Source: Betaproteobacteria bacterium (lineage in GTDB: Bacteria; Pseudomonadota; Gammaproteobacteria; Burkholderiales; Casimicrobiaceae). From it: 64,000 nucleotides of DNA. Below the pieces are notes generated by a model. That model made no database searches. It had not been told where the DNA came from and worked only from the letters and a program-made list of their open reading frames with translations. Within the stretch, counting starts at the first letter, position 1. Each line of letters starts with the position of its first letter. Position numbers and translations under genes: made by a program. Positions 44,840 to 54,682 of this stretch are shown here, piece by piece. The stretch covers positions 293,003 through 357,002 of the forward strand of contig JADJWJ010000002.1 of the NCBI GenBank assembly GCA_016716425.1, written 5' to 3'.

Positions 44840-45082
44840 CTACGTGGCCGACACCATCAGCTTGCGTCCCTGCCAGTACATGCCGTTGAGCCGGAGTGCC
44901 AGCTTCGGCACCGACTCGAGGTCGCCGCCGGCGAACGTCAGGATTGCCGCGGGGCGCGTGCCGTCGCCGTCGACGCGCTGGATCGCCGTGCACTCGAGGT
45001 TGCCCGCGTACTTCGCGACGAACTCGCGCAGCGTTTCGTCGGTGGTGCCGGGCGCCATGTTCCCTATCCAGAGCTTGGTCAT
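44840..45082 (-). CDS. RNA-recognition-motif (RRM) RNA-binding protein
   Basis: The 80-residue protein is a single RRM: RNP2-like KLWIGNMAPGTTDETLREFVAKY at the start and a C-terminal beta strand NGMYWQGRKLMVS. The usual RNP1 KGFGFV segment is replaced by GTRPAAILTFAGGD, so the aromatic RNA-contact residues are mostly absent. Small RRM proteins are common in Betaproteobacteria and may bind RNA in stress. It follows the DUF3141 gene by 40 bp, so it is likely in the same transcript. Confidence 0.82.
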   Translation of the reverse strand: MTKLWIGNMAPGTTDETLREFVAKYAGNLECTAIQRVDGDGTRPAAILTFAGGDLESVPKLALRLNGMYWQGRKLMVSAT

Positions 45083-45122
45083 CGTTCGCTCCTTGCCGTT
45101 CGCAATCGCGCTGCCTTCCGCG

Positions 45123-47483
45123 TCACGCGGCGGTCCGCCGCTTCGCCTTGCGTGGCGCCGGCTTGCGCGCCGCGGGTGCCTTGCGCGCGCGGGGAGGCTT
45201 CGGTTCGATGGTGCGCTCGAGCTCGCCCAGCATCGCGATCTGTGCGCCGGTAGGCTTCGTACGGCGAACCCGCTCGTCCGCGCCGAGCCGCTCGAGCAGC
45301 TTGCGCAGCCGCTCGCGGTCGCGCGGGTCGGCGAGGAGTTTGGGCAGCGACGCGATCGCCTGCTCGGGAGCGTAACGCGCGATGATCTCCTGCTCGCCGC
45401 GGATCCGCCGCCATTGCTCGGGGGCGACCGCCGGCATCAGGTCCTTGTACTCGGCGACCAGTTCCTGCTTGAGCTCGAGCGCGGACAGAAGCAGCGGCTC
45501 GCCCTTGCGCATCAGCAGGTATGCGGCGCGCGCGACGGCCTCGGGATAGCCGCCTTCCTCGATCGCCGACAGCGCGGCCTGCACGAACGGCAGGTCGCGC
45601 GGGTCGGCCGCGGCGGCAGACGCTTCCGCCTCGGCCTGGTGCTTGTCCGCGAGGTAGAGCGCGAACACGTTGCCGTAGATCTGGAAGAACGCCGCCTCGC
45701 TCTGCGCGTCGCGCAGCGCGCGGTAGTAGTCGAGCGACGCGCTGATGGCCTCCGCTGCGGCTGCCTCGATCCGCTTCGGCACGCTGTCCGCGGACCCCGG
45801 CCGGCGGGCCGTCTTCACCGCGTCTGCGGCCGGTGCAAGCCACGCGAGCCACGGGTTCAGGTCCGAGAACGCCCACCGCTGGAAGCGCAGCGGATGAAAC
45901 TGGCGCGCGACCTTCGCGGAGAACTCGTTGCCGAGCGACTGCACGAACGGCTGTGCGAAGAGTTCGTACGCGCGCTGGTTGAATTCCGAAAGCGTCTCGA
46001 CGGCCTCGAACGGGCGCTCGTCGGCGCGGTGGAACTTGTTCAGCCGGGCGCCGATGTCCTCCAGCCGGCGCTCGCGGAACTCGACGTCGTACTCGACCGC
46101 GCCGTCCTTGCCCTTGCGCTCCTTGATCGCCATGCCGTAGAGCCCGGGCGGCAGCCCCTCGATCGACTGCAGCACCGACACGATCTGCGCGTGCTCCTTC
46201 TTCGCCACGGCGCCCGACACGAAGATGCCGAGGTGGCCGACGCTCTCGTGCAGCAGGCCGACGATCACCTGGCCGCGCGCCTTGATTTCCTCGGTCGAGC
46301 CGTAGACGTCGGCGACCCAGTTGAACGCCTGCTGGGGCGGCGTGATGTTGTCGCCCATCGACGCGAACAGGATGATCGGCGCCTTGATGTCGCGCAGGTC
46401 GAACGGCTTGCCGCCCTTCATCTTCGCGCCGCCCTTCCAGACCTTGTTGCCGACGAAGAGATTGCGCGTGATCCACTCGATCTCTTCCTTGTTCATCAGG
46501 TAGAAGCCGCCCCACCAGCGCTCGAACTCGAGGAAGCGCGGCGGCTCGGTGTCGACCTTCGCGTACAGGTTGTAGTACTTGTCCCAGAACGTGTTGGCCG
46601 GGTTCAGGTTCTCGAAGTTCTCGACGAGGTACGCGCCGTCGAAGATCCCGTGGCCCAGGTCGGAGGTCAGCGACGCGAGCCACGTGCCGCCGAGGATGCC
46701 GCCGCTGTAACGCATCGGGTTGTCGTTGTCGCCTTCCTGCCACGCGCCGCCCCAGTACGACATCGGCGCGCCGTTGATGACGATTGGGCCCGTGTCGTCC
46801 GGATCCGCCGCCGCGAGCATCATCGCCGCCCAGCCGCCCTGGCAGTTGCCGACGATCGCGGGCTTCTGGCTCGCCGGGTGGAGCTTGCGCACCTCGCGGA
46901 CGAACGCTTTCTCGGCCTCGCACACGTCGATGAGCGTCTGGCCCGGCTCCGGGTCGCGGAAGAAGATCACGAAGTACACCGGATGCCCGGCGCGCAGCGC
47001 GACGCCGACCTGCGAGTCGTCCTTGAACCCGCCGATGCCCGGACCGTGGCCGGCGCGCGGGTCGATGATCACGTAGGGGCGCCGCTTCGGGTCGACGGTC
47101 ACGCCTTCCGGCGGGACGATCCGCACCAGCGCGTAGTTGACGGGACGCGGCAGCTTGCGGCCGTCGACGACCATCTCGTGCTCGAAGTGCAGCACCGGCG
47201 GCATGCCCGCGCGCGTGTGCTCGACGAAATTGTTGCCGCGCTCGCGCAGCGTGTTCCAGAACAGCACCGTCCGCTGCGCGGCGTCGGTCGCGTAGTCGTA
47301 CCACTGCGACCACGCGGTGAGCGCCGCGGCCGGATCCTTCGACACCGTGCCGGCGAGCTTCGTGCCGGCCGCGGTGAGCCGATCTCGATAGTGCTTCTGC
47401 GCGAGCTCGACCCGCTTTTGCAGCAGCTGTGCGACCTTGCCGGAGACATCGAAGCTTTGCGCGGCGAGCTTGCTGGCATCCAT
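45123..47483 (-). CDS. DUF3141 protein, alpha/beta hydrolase related to polyhydroxyalkanoate synthase
   Basis: The 786-residue protein has a helical N-terminus (SFDVSGKVAQLLQKRVELAQKHYRD) and then an alpha/beta-hydrolase domain. The nucleophile elbow reads GNCQGGW at 212-218, with Cys214 in place of Ser, as in PHA synthases (GxCxGG). Possible other triad members are the Asp in FASMGDNITPP and the His in VGHLG. A long helical C-terminal part and a Lys/Ala/Arg-rich tail (RKAPAARKPAPRKAKRRTAA) follow. DUF3141 proteins are of unknown function; a link to PHA metabolism is by homology. Candidate -10 sequence gataat lies about 72 bp upstream without a matching -35. Confidence 0.87.
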   Translation of the reverse strand: MDASKLAAQSFDVSGKVAQLLQKRVELAQKHYRDRLTAAGTKLAGTVSKDPAAALTAWSQWYDYATDAAQRTVLFWNTLRERGNNFVEHTRAGMPPVLHFEHEMVVDGRKLPRPVNYALVRIVPPEGVTVDPKRRPYVIIDPRAGHGPGIGGFKDDSQVGVALRAGHPVYFVIFFRDPEPGQTLIDVCEAEKAFVREVRKLHPASQKPAIVGNCQGGWAAMMLAAADPDDTGPIVINGAPMSYWGGAWQEGDNDNPMRYSGGILGGTWLASLTSDLGHGIFDGAYLVENFENLNPANTFWDKYYNLYAKVDTEPPRFLEFERWWGGFYLMNKEEIEWITRNLFVGNKVWKGGAKMKGGKPFDLRDIKAPIILFASMGDNITPPQQAFNWVADVYGSTEEIKARGQVIVGLLHESVGHLGIFVSGAVAKKEHAQIVSVLQSIEGLPPGLYGMAIKERKGKDGAVEYDVEFRERRLEDIGARLNKFHRADERPFEAVETLSEFNQRAYELFAQPFVQSLGNEFSAKVARQFHPLRFQRWAFSDLNPWLAWLAPAADAVKTARRPGSADSVPKRIEAAAAEAISASLDYYRALRDAQSEAAFFQIYGNVFALYLADKHQAEAEASAAAADPRDLPFVQAALSAIEEGGYPEAVARAAYLLMRKGEPLLLSALELKQELVAEYKDLMPAVAPEQWRRIRGEQEIIARYAPEQAIASLPKLLADPRDRERLRKLLERLGADERVRRTKPTGAQIAMLGELERTIEPKPPRARKAPAARKPAPRKAKRRTAA

Positions 47484-47626
47484 GGCGTTTCCTCGATGAT
47501 CGAGGCCGCGGGCGGCGGCCGAACGCCATCCGCGCTCGCGGCGCTCCTGCGGATATTATCCTCGAACGCCCGTGACGACCCGTTGACACGGGTCAATCCG
47601 GGGGTGGACAGCGACCGGGGCGGCCG

Positions 47627-49102
47627 TCAGAACAGCGGCTGCGCGCGCGCCCGCTCGGGCAGCGGCTCGGCGCGCCCCGCGGGCGTGGCCGCGTCGGCCA
47701 GGTCGATCCAGCCGCCGCCCATCGCCTTGTACACGTTGACGACCTGCGTGTACTGCTCGGCGTACGTGCGCACGGCGGCGAGCTCGGCCGCGAACAGCTC
47801 GTTCTCCGCGTACAGCGTCTCGATGTAGCCGGCATAGCCGTTGTTGAAGCGCACGCGCGACAGCCGCGCGTACTCGCGCAGCGACGCAACCCGCTGGACC
47901 TGAGCCGCGGCCTCTTCGCGCTTCTTCACGCTGCCCACGAGCGCGTCGTTGGTCTCCCGGAACGCGACGAGGATCGTCTGCTGGTACGTCGCGAGCGCTT
48001 CCGCCGCCCCGGCCTCCGCCGACTGGACCTGTCCGGCGATCGCGCCCGCCGTGAACAGCGGACCTGCAAAGCCGGCTGCGATCGTCCACGCGGCGGCCGG
48101 GCCGGTGAGGAAGTTCGCGAACGCCGCGCTGACCGAGCCGTAGTTGCCGGTCAGGCTGAACTGCGGGTAGTAGAGCGCCTTCGCGGCGCCGATGTCCGCG
48201 TTGGCGGCGATCAGGTTCTGCTCGGCCTGCAGGATGTCGGGCCGGCGCGCGAGCAGCGACGCCGGCAGGCCTTCCGGAATCCGCGGGATCGCGAGCTCGT
48301 CGATCGGCTTGCCGCGCGGGATCGGGTACGGGTTCCTGCCCTGCAGCACGGCGATCAGGTTTTCCTGCGCGGCGATCTGCTGCTCGATCTGGGGGATGGC
48401 CGCGAGCGCCTGCTGGTATTGCGACTGCACCTGCGCCACCTCCAGCCTCGACACGACGCCGCCCTTGTGCCGCAGCTCGAAGATGCGCAGCGTATCCGCG
48501 TTGTTCTTCAGCGTTCGCTGCGAAATCTCGAGCTGGCGGTCGAACGCGCGCAGCGCGAGGTAGCTCGTCGCCATCGCCGTGACGACCGACAGCACGACGC
48601 CGCGGCGCCCCTGCTCGGTCGCATAGACGCGCGCCTGCGCGCCTTCCGTCTGCCGCCGGACGCGACCGAAGAGATCGATCTGCCAGCCCGCCCCCAGCGC
48701 GACGTTGTAGAGGTTGTAGTAGGGATCCGCGCCGGCGGGCAGCGGCGACACGCCGACCGCGGTGGTCCGATTGCGGCTCGCGTCGCCCGAGTAGCTCACC
48801 TGCGGATAGAAGGCCGAGCGCGTGGCCACGAGTCCACCGAGGAACGCGTCCACGCGCGCGGCGGCAATCACGAGGTCGCGGTTCTCCTGCAACGCCGACT
48901 CGACGAGCGACGTCAGCACCGGGTCGTCGAACTGCTCCCACCAGCGCGTGTTCGCGGCGTCGGCGGCCTGCGCGTAGTCGATGCGCCACGCGGGCGGCGC
49001 GTCCACTGTGGGCTTCACGTAGTCGGGGCCGACCGTGCAGCCGGCGGCGGCGAGCGCGAATGTCGCCGCCAGCGCCATCGCGGTGCGCGCACGGCGCGTC
49101 AC
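47627..49102 (-). CDS. RND efflux outer-membrane lipoprotein (OprM/NodT family)
   Basis: GTG 49102 overlaps the end of the RND pump gene (GTGA). The 491-residue protein has a lipobox in ALAAAGCTVGPDYVKP, then the TolC-like fold in two halves: TRWWEQFDDPVLTSLVESAL, AGWQIDLFGRVRRQTEGAQA, ARRPDILQAEQNLIAANADIGAAKA and RFNNGYAGYIETLYAENELF. It forms the outer-membrane exit duct of the tripartite pump. It is third in the operon adaptor, pump, duct. Confidence 0.94.
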   Translation of the reverse strand: MTRRARTAMALAATFALAAAGCTVGPDYVKPTVDAPPAWRIDYAQAADAANTRWWEQFDDPVLTSLVESALQENRDLVIAAARVDAFLGGLVATRSAFYPQVSYSGDASRNRTTAVGVSPLPAGADPYYNLYNVALGAGWQIDLFGRVRRQTEGAQARVYATEQGRRGVVLSVVTAMATSYLALRAFDRQLEISQRTLKNNADTLRIFELRHKGGVVSRLEVAQVQSQYQQALAAIPQIEQQIAAQENLIAVLQGRNPYPIPRGKPIDELAIPRIPEGLPASLLARRPDILQAEQNLIAANADIGAAKALYYPQFSLTGNYGSVSAAFANFLTGPAAAWTIAAGFAGPLFTAGAIAGQVQSAEAGAAEALATYQQTILVAFRETNDALVGSVKKREEAAAQVQRVASLREYARLSRVRFNNGYAGYIETLYAENELFAAELAAVRTYAEQYTQVVNVYKAMGGGWIDLADAATPAGRAEPLPERARAQPLF

Positions 49103-52100
49103 GACTGCGTCTCCCCGGCGCGTGGCGTGGCCGGCTGCTGGCCGGCGACGCGCCGGGCGAGCGCCTCCAGCAGCCAGAAGAAAAAGGGCGCGAACACGAC
49201 GCCGATCACCATCGACGCGACGATGCCGCCGATCACGCCGGTGCCGATCGCGCGCAGGCTGTTCGCTCCCGGGCCGGTGGCGATGGCGAGCGGGACGCAG
49301 CCCAGGCCGAAGGCGAGCGACGTCATGACGATCGCCCGCAGCCGGAGCTTCGCCGCTTCCAGCGCCGCCTCGCGCGCGGCCATGCCGTGGCGCACGCGCT
49401 CGATCGCGAACTCGCAGATCAGGATCGCGTTCTTGGCCGACAGGCCGACCAGCGTGACGAGGCCGACCTGGAAATACACGTCGTTGTCGAGCCCGACCGC
49501 CCACGTGAGCGCGAGCGCACCGAACACGGCGACCGGCACCGTCAGCACGACGGCGACCGGAATCGTCCACTTCTCGAACTGCGCGGCGAGCAGCAGGAAC
49601 ACGACGACCAGGCCGAACAGAAACGCCGTGCTCGACGTGCCGCCGGACTCCTTCTCCTGCAGTGCCTGGCCCGCCCATGCGAACGAGAAGTCCGCGGGCA
49701 GCGTTTCGCGCGCGACCGCCTCCATCGCGGCGAGCGCCTGGCCCGAGCTGTAGCCCTCCGCCTGGCTGCCGGTCACCTTGACGGCCGGGAAGCCGTTGAA
49801 CCGCGCGACGATCTTCGGCGAGGCCACGTACCTCGTCGTGATCAGCGCCGACAGCGGCACATTGGCGCCGCTCTTGCTGCGCACGAAGATGCGGTCGAAG
49901 TCGGACGGGTTCATCCGGTACTGCGCGTCCGCCTGCAGCACGACCCACCAGACCCGCGAGAACTGCGAGAACTGGCCGGCGATCTGCGAGCCGAAGAAGG
50001 CCTGCATCGTCTGGAAGGCGTCGGCGACCGCCACACCCAGCACCTCGGCCTTGCTGCGGTCGAGGTCGATAAACAGCTGCTGTGTCGCCGCGCGGTACGT
50101 CGTCGACACGCCGGCCAGTTCCGGCCGCAGCCGTGCCTTCGCGACGAACGCCTCGATCACGCGGCCGGTGGCGCGCGGGTCGCCGGAGCCGCGATTCTGC
50201 ACGTAGAACTCGAAGCCACCGGTGCTGCCGAGCCCGGGAATCGAGGGCGGGTTCAGCGCGAACACGAAGCCGTCGCGAATCTCTCCGAACTGGCGGTTCA
50301 TCCGCGGCAGCGCGGCGAACGACAGCAGCGACGGGTCGGTCCGCTCGGAGAAGGGCTTGAGCGATGCGAAGATCACCGCCGAGTTGTTCTGGATCTGGCC
50401 GTCGATCAGGCTGTAGCCGGCAACCGTGGCGACGTCCTGCACCGCCGGGTCGGCCGACGCGATCCTCTGCGCCCGCAGTGCGAGGTCGGCTACGACGTCG
50501 AGGTTTGCCGTGTCGGAAGCTTCGATGGCGGCGAGAAAGTAGCCCTGGTCCTCGTCCGGGACGAAGCTCGCCGGCACGACCCGGAACAGCAGGAGGATGC
50601 CGGCGATCACCGCGCCGTAGACGACGATCGCGACGGGCCACGCGGACAGCGCGCGCGCGACGGTTCCGACGTAGCCGTCGTTCAGCCGCGCGAACGCGCG
50701 CTCGAACCAGCGGAAGAAGCCGCGCTTCTCGCCGGGATGCGCCTTGATGATGAGGGCGGCCAGCGCCGGGGATAGCGTCAGCGCCATGATCCCCGAGATC
50801 ACCATCGAGATGGAGATCGTGATCGCGAACTGTTTGTACAGCGTGCCGGTGACCCCGCCCAGGAACGCGACCGGGAGGAACACGGCGACCAGCACGAGCA
50901 CGATCGAGACCAGCGCCCCGGCGATCTCGGTCATCGCCTGCTTCGCGGCCTCGAGCGCGGAGAGCCCCTTGCCGGCCATGTTCGCTTCGACGTTCTCGAC
51001 GACGACGATCGCGTCGTCGACGACGAGGCCGATCGCGAGGATGAGCCCGAACAGCGTCAGCATGTTCACCGAGAAGCCGAGCAGGTGCATGCCGATGAAC
51101 GTCCCGACGATGGAGACCGGGACCGCGAGGATCGGGATGATCGTCGCGCGCAGCGACTGCAGGAACACGAACACCACCAGCACGACGAGCACGACCGCCT
51201 CGAAGAACGTGTGGATGACCTTCTCGATCGAGTTCAGCGTGAACAGGCTCGTGTCGAGGGCGATCCGGTAGTCGAGGCCGGTCGGAAACGACGCCTTCAG
51301 TTCCTCCATCCGCTGGCGCACGGCGGTGGCGGTGGCGACCGCGTTGGCGCCCGGTTGCTGGTAGATCGCGATCGTCGTCGCGATCTTCCCGTTCATCCGG
51401 CTCTGGACCGAGTAGTCCATCTTGTCGAGCTCGACGCGCGCGATGTCCCGCAGCCGGACGATCGCCGTGCCCTCCTTGGCTGCGCGGACGATGATCGCCT
51501 CGAACTCCTCGGGCCTGGTGAGCAGTCCCTGCGCCGTGACGACGAACGTCTGCTGCGTTCCGGGCACGGCGGGCTGGCCGCCGATCTGTCCGATGCCGAA
51601 TGTCTGGTTCTGGCTCTGGATCGCCTGCGCGACTTCGCCGACGGTGATGCCGAGCTGCGCCATGCGGTCCGGCTGCAGCCACACGCGCATCGCGATGTCG
51701 GGCATGCCGATCACCGACGCCCGGTTGGCGCCGGGAACGCGCTTCAGCTCGTCCAGCACGTACAGGTTCGTGTAGTTGTCGACGTACGTCGACGGGTAGC
51801 GCTCGTCGGGCGAATAGACCGACAGCACCATCATGATCGACGACGACTGCTTGTCGACCGACACGCCCTGCTGCGTGACCTGCTGCGGCAGCAGCGACAG
51901 CGCCTGGCTCACGCGATTCTGCGTGTTCACCTGGTTGATGTCGGGGTCGCTGCCGGGCTGGAACACCACGGAGATCGACACGTTGCCGGACGACGAGCTG
52001 GTCGACGTGAAGTACAGCAGGTTGTCGATGCCGTTGAGCTGCGCCTCGATCGGCGCCGCAACCTGGTTGGCGATCACCTCCGCGGTCGCGCCCGAGTAGC

Positions 52101-52245
52101 GCGCGGAGATCGACACCTGCGGGGGGGCGAGCTCCGGGTACTGCTCGACCGGCGCGACGCTCATCGCGACCGCGCCGGCCAGCACGATCAGGATCGAGAT
52201 GACCGCCGACAGGATCGGGCGGTCGATGAAGAAGTGCGTGAACAC
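49099..52245 (-). CDS. RND multidrug efflux permease (HAE1 family)
   Basis: The 1048-residue inner-membrane pump begins MFTHFFIDRPILSAVISILI and has the full RND pattern: two halves, each with a large periplasmic loop. The proton-relay motif GLVVDDAIVVVENVE in TM4 holds the two Asp residues; ISISMVISGIMALTLSPALAALI and SLAFGLGCVPLAIATGPGA are further landmarks. It exports drugs, solvents or other amphiphiles using the proton gradient. It starts 6 bp after the adaptor gene. Substrate range is unknown. Confidence 0.95.
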   Translation of the reverse strand: MFTHFFIDRPILSAVISILIVLAGAVAMSVAPVEQYPELAPPQVSISARYSGATAEVIANQVAAPIEAQLNGIDNLLYFTSTSSSSGNVSISVVFQPGSDPDINQVNTQNRVSQALSLLPQQVTQQGVSVDKQSSSIMMVLSVYSPDERYPSTYVDNYTNLYVLDELKRVPGANRASVIGMPDIAMRVWLQPDRMAQLGITVGEVAQAIQSQNQTFGIGQIGGQPAVPGTQQTFVVTAQGLLTRPEEFEAIIVRAAKEGTAIVRLRDIARVELDKMDYSVQSRMNGKIATTIAIYQQPGANAVATATAVRQRMEELKASFPTGLDYRIALDTSLFTLNSIEKVIHTFFEAVVLVVLVVFVFLQSLRATIIPILAVPVSIVGTFIGMHLLGFSVNMLTLFGLILAIGLVVDDAIVVVENVEANMAGKGLSALEAAKQAMTEIAGALVSIVLVLVAVFLPVAFLGGVTGTLYKQFAITISISMVISGIMALTLSPALAALIIKAHPGEKRGFFRWFERAFARLNDGYVGTVARALSAWPVAIVVYGAVIAGILLLFRVVPASFVPDEDQGYFLAAIEASDTANLDVVADLALRAQRIASADPAVQDVATVAGYSLIDGQIQNNSAVIFASLKPFSERTDPSLLSFAALPRMNRQFGEIRDGFVFALNPPSIPGLGSTGGFEFYVQNRGSGDPRATGRVIEAFVAKARLRPELAGVSTTYRAATQQLFIDLDRSKAEVLGVAVADAFQTMQAFFGSQIAGQFSQFSRVWWVVLQADAQYRMNPSDFDRIFVRSKSGANVPLSALITTRYVASPKIVARFNGFPAVKVTGSQAEGYSSGQALAAMEAVARETLPADFSFAWAGQALQEKESGGTSSTAFLFGLVVVFLLLAAQFEKWTIPVAVVLTVPVAVFGALALTWAVGLDNDVYFQVGLVTLVGLSAKNAILICEFAIERVRHGMAAREAALEAAKLRLRAIVMTSLAFGLGCVPLAIATGPGANSLRAIGTGVIGGIVASMVIGVVFAPFFFWLLEALARRVAGQQPATPRAGETQS

Positions 52246-52251
52246 GCGGCG

Positions 52252-53472
52252 CTACTTCTTCGGTGCCGCCGGTGCCGTGGACGTGGCGGCAGCCTTGCCG
52301 GGAGCGTCGGCGGGCGACGCTCCAGGCGGCACGACGGTCACCGGCTGCCCCGGCACCACCTTCAGCACGCCGTCCACCACGACGCGGTCGCCGGCGTGCA
52401 GCCCGCCCACGACGACGATGTCCTTCTCGCCCACGTAGTCGCCGACGATGACGGGCCGGATCTCGGCGACGCCGCTGGCGTTGACCACGTACACGAGGTG
52501 GCCGTCGCTGCCCTGCTGGATCGCGAGCTGCGGCACGACGATGGCGTTGGGCCGCATGGCGCCGTGCATGAACGCCGTCACGAACATGCCCGGCCGCAGC
52601 TCCATCTTCGGGTTGGGGAGCACTGCGCGCACCATGAACGACCCGGTGTCCTGGCTGAACGACGGATCGGAGAAGCTGATCTTGCCGCGGTGCGGGTATT
52701 TGATGCCGCCGGGCAGCACGACGTCGACGTCGTAGTTCGCGTCCCTGGGCGGAATGATCTGGCCCTTGACCACCATTTCCTGCCATTTCGCCGCCTGGTT
52801 CTGCGATACGCTGAAGTTGACCCAGATCGGGTCGATCGCGGCGACGTAGGTGAGGTTGGCGCTTTCCGCCATCGAGTTGACGAATGCGCCCTGCCTCTGC
52901 AGCGCGCGGCTCGCGAGGCCGGTGACGGGCGACGTGATCGTCGCGTAGCCCAGGTTGAGCTCCGCTTCCGACACCTTGGCCTTCGCGCTGTACACGGCGG
53001 CCTTCGCGGCGTCGAGCTCGCCCCTGGCCCGGTCCAGGTCCGACAGCGGCAGCGCGTCCTGTTCGGTCAGCGGCTTCACGCGGCCGAAGGTCGCCTCCGC
53101 TGTCGCGAGCCGCGCCTGCTGCGACTGCAGCTCGCCCTGCGCGGCGTTGAGCTGCGCGTTGAACGGCTTCGGGTCGAGCACGAACATGAGCTGGCCCTGC
53201 TTGACGAGTTCGCCCTCCTGGTACGCAATCCTGTCGAGGAAGCCGGACACGCGCGCGACGATGTTGACCTGGCGCGAACTCTCGGTCTGCGCGACGAATG
53301 TCGGCGAGAACGGGATGGTCTTCGGCTCGATCGTAAGCACCGCGACCTGCGGCGCGGCGCGCGGCGGCAGCGGTGCTTCCTTGCCGCAGCCGCCCAGGAG
53401 GACGGCAGCGGCCGTCAGAGCGACGGCCGTGACGCGCACGGGTCGCGCGCACGCGACGGACGTTGGCACCAT
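52252..53472 (-). CDS. RND efflux periplasmic adaptor (membrane fusion protein)
   Basis: ATG 53472 is the best start because it gives a lipoprotein signal (VTAVALTAAAVLLGGCGKE) and gaggt just upstream. The 406-residue protein has a barrel-sandwich hybrid (VNIVARVSGFLDRIAYQEGELVKQGQLMFVLDPKPF), a coiled-coil hairpin (AAQGELQSQQARLATAEATF) and a beta-barrel (GKISFSDPSFSQDTGSFMVRAVLPNP). It bridges pump and outer-membrane duct. The first gene of the operon; no regulator gene is adjacent, unlike many such pumps. Confidence 0.94.
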   Translation of the reverse strand: MVPTSVACARPVRVTAVALTAAAVLLGGCGKEAPLPPRAAPQVAVLTIEPKTIPFSPTFVAQTESSRQVNIVARVSGFLDRIAYQEGELVKQGQLMFVLDPKPFNAQLNAAQGELQSQQARLATAEATFGRVKPLTEQDALPLSDLDRARGELDAAKAAVYSAKAKVSEAELNLGYATITSPVTGLASRALQRQGAFVNSMAESANLTYVAAIDPIWVNFSVSQNQAAKWQEMVVKGQIIPPRDANYDVDVVLPGGIKYPHRGKISFSDPSFSQDTGSFMVRAVLPNPKMELRPGMFVTAFMHGAMRPNAIVVPQLAIQQGSDGHLVYVVNASGVAEIRPVIVGDYVGEKDIVVVGGLHAGDRVVVDGVLKVVPGQPVTVVPPGASPADAPGKAAATSTAPAAPKK

Positions 53473-53545
53473 GGACAACCTCGTGGTTGAAGCGCGAGTG
53501 CTGGCGACGCGGCGGACGCGTCGCGCCCGCCGCGCCGGACGCAAC

Positions 53546-54457
53546 CTAGAACTTCTCGGCGACGTACTTGTACGGATAGTCGGGATCGACGTAGCCGTGC
53601 GCCTTCTGCCGGTCGGGGAGCTTCACCTTTTCGCGCGGCACTTCCTTGTACGGGATGCGGCCCAGCAGGTGCGAGATGATGTTGAGCCGCACGCGCTTCT
53701 TGTCCTCGGACTTCGCGACGTACCACGGGGCCCACGGCGTGTCGGTCGCGGCGAACATCTCGTCGCGCGCGCGCGAGTAGTCGTACCAGCGGCTGTACGA
53801 CTTCAGGTCCATCGGCGAGAGCTTCCAGACCTTGCGGCCGTCGTCGATGCGCGCCTTCAGGCGCCGTGTCTGCTCGTCGGAACTCACCTCCAGCCAGTAC
53901 TTGATCAGGACGATGCCGGAATCGACCATCGCCCTCTCGATCATCGGCGCGCCTTTGAGGAATCCCTGCGCCTGCTCGTCGGTGCAGAAGCCCATCACGC
54001 GCTCGACGCCCGCGCGGTTGTACCAGCTGCGGTCGAAGATGACGACCTCACCGGCCGCCGGAAAGTGCGGGACGTAGCGCTGCAGGTACATCTGCGACTT
54101 CTCGCGCTCGGTCGGCGCCGGCAGCGCGACGACGCGGAACACGCGCGGGCTCACGCGCTCGGTGATCGCCTTGATCGTGCCGCCCTTGCCGGCGCCGTCG
54201 CGGCCCTCGAACACGATGCAGACCTTGAGCCCCTTGTGGATGACCCATTCCTGCAGCTTGACGAGCTCGACGTGCAGCTTCTTCAACTCCTTCAGGTACT
54301 GCTTGTCCGACAGCTTGCCGTCGTCCTTCGCCTTGGCGTCCTTCACGGCTTTCGCGCCCTTCATCGTCCTGGCGACCTTCGCAACCTTCGATGCCTTCGC
54401 GGCCTTCGCCGACCTGGCGCCGCTGTCGCCGCCCTTCGCTTTCCTGTCCTTTGCCAT
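53546..54457 (-). CDS. Polyphosphate kinase 2 family protein (paralogue 2) with Lys/Ala-rich N-terminal tail
   Basis: The 303-residue protein begins with about 45 Lys/Ala-rich residues (KAAKASKVAKVARTMKGAKA), which resemble a histone-H1-like tail. The PPK2 domain then has Walker A EGRDGAGKGGTIKAIT near 84-99 and VIFDRSWYNRAGVERVMGFC near 138-157. The C-terminal part ends in DPDYPYKYVAEKF. Compared with paralogue 1 the Walker A has Gly in place of Ala (GRDGAGKGG), a difference seen between PPK2 groups. The charged tail could bind polyphosphate or DNA; this is an inference. Confidence 0.92.
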   Translation of the reverse strand: MAKDRKAKGGDSGARSAKAAKASKVAKVARTMKGAKAVKDAKAKDDGKLSDKQYLKELKKLHVELVKLQEWVIHKGLKVCIVFEGRDGAGKGGTIKAITERVSPRVFRVVALPAPTEREKSQMYLQRYVPHFPAAGEVVIFDRSWYNRAGVERVMGFCTDEQAQGFLKGAPMIERAMVDSGIVLIKYWLEVSSDEQTRRLKARIDDGRKVWKLSPMDLKSYSRWYDYSRARDEMFAATDTPWAPWYVAKSEDKKRVRLNIISHLLGRIPYKEVPREKVKLPDRQKAHGYVDPDYPYKYVAEKF

Positions 54458-54682
54458 GATGGGTGTCCGGGAGGTCAGCGCAGCTTGCGTGCGCGCCGCC
54501 TCGAGTGAGTGGGGATGGAACGCGCTTCCTGGATCGTCCGTGCCGCCGTGCGAGCCGCTGCAGGCAGGGCTGCGTTCGCGGTGGTCACCAGGCTAATTTA
54601 ACACGGCCTGACTTCGACGCGCGCGGTGCGGTGGCGGCGCGCCGCTACAATGCCGCGACCAGAATGCAATGGGGGCGCAGCC

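Noticed and set aside
47555..47588. Promoter for the DUF3141 gene (gataat at 47555-47560; ttgaca on the other strand at 47583)
   Set aside because: The two hexamers are on different strands and the spacing for a minus-strand promoter does not fit.
47627..53452. A minus-strand frame of 1941 codons covering the whole efflux operon
   Set aside because: Only its last part is the outer-membrane lipoprotein; upstream it is an out-of-frame shadow of the RND pump and adaptor genes.
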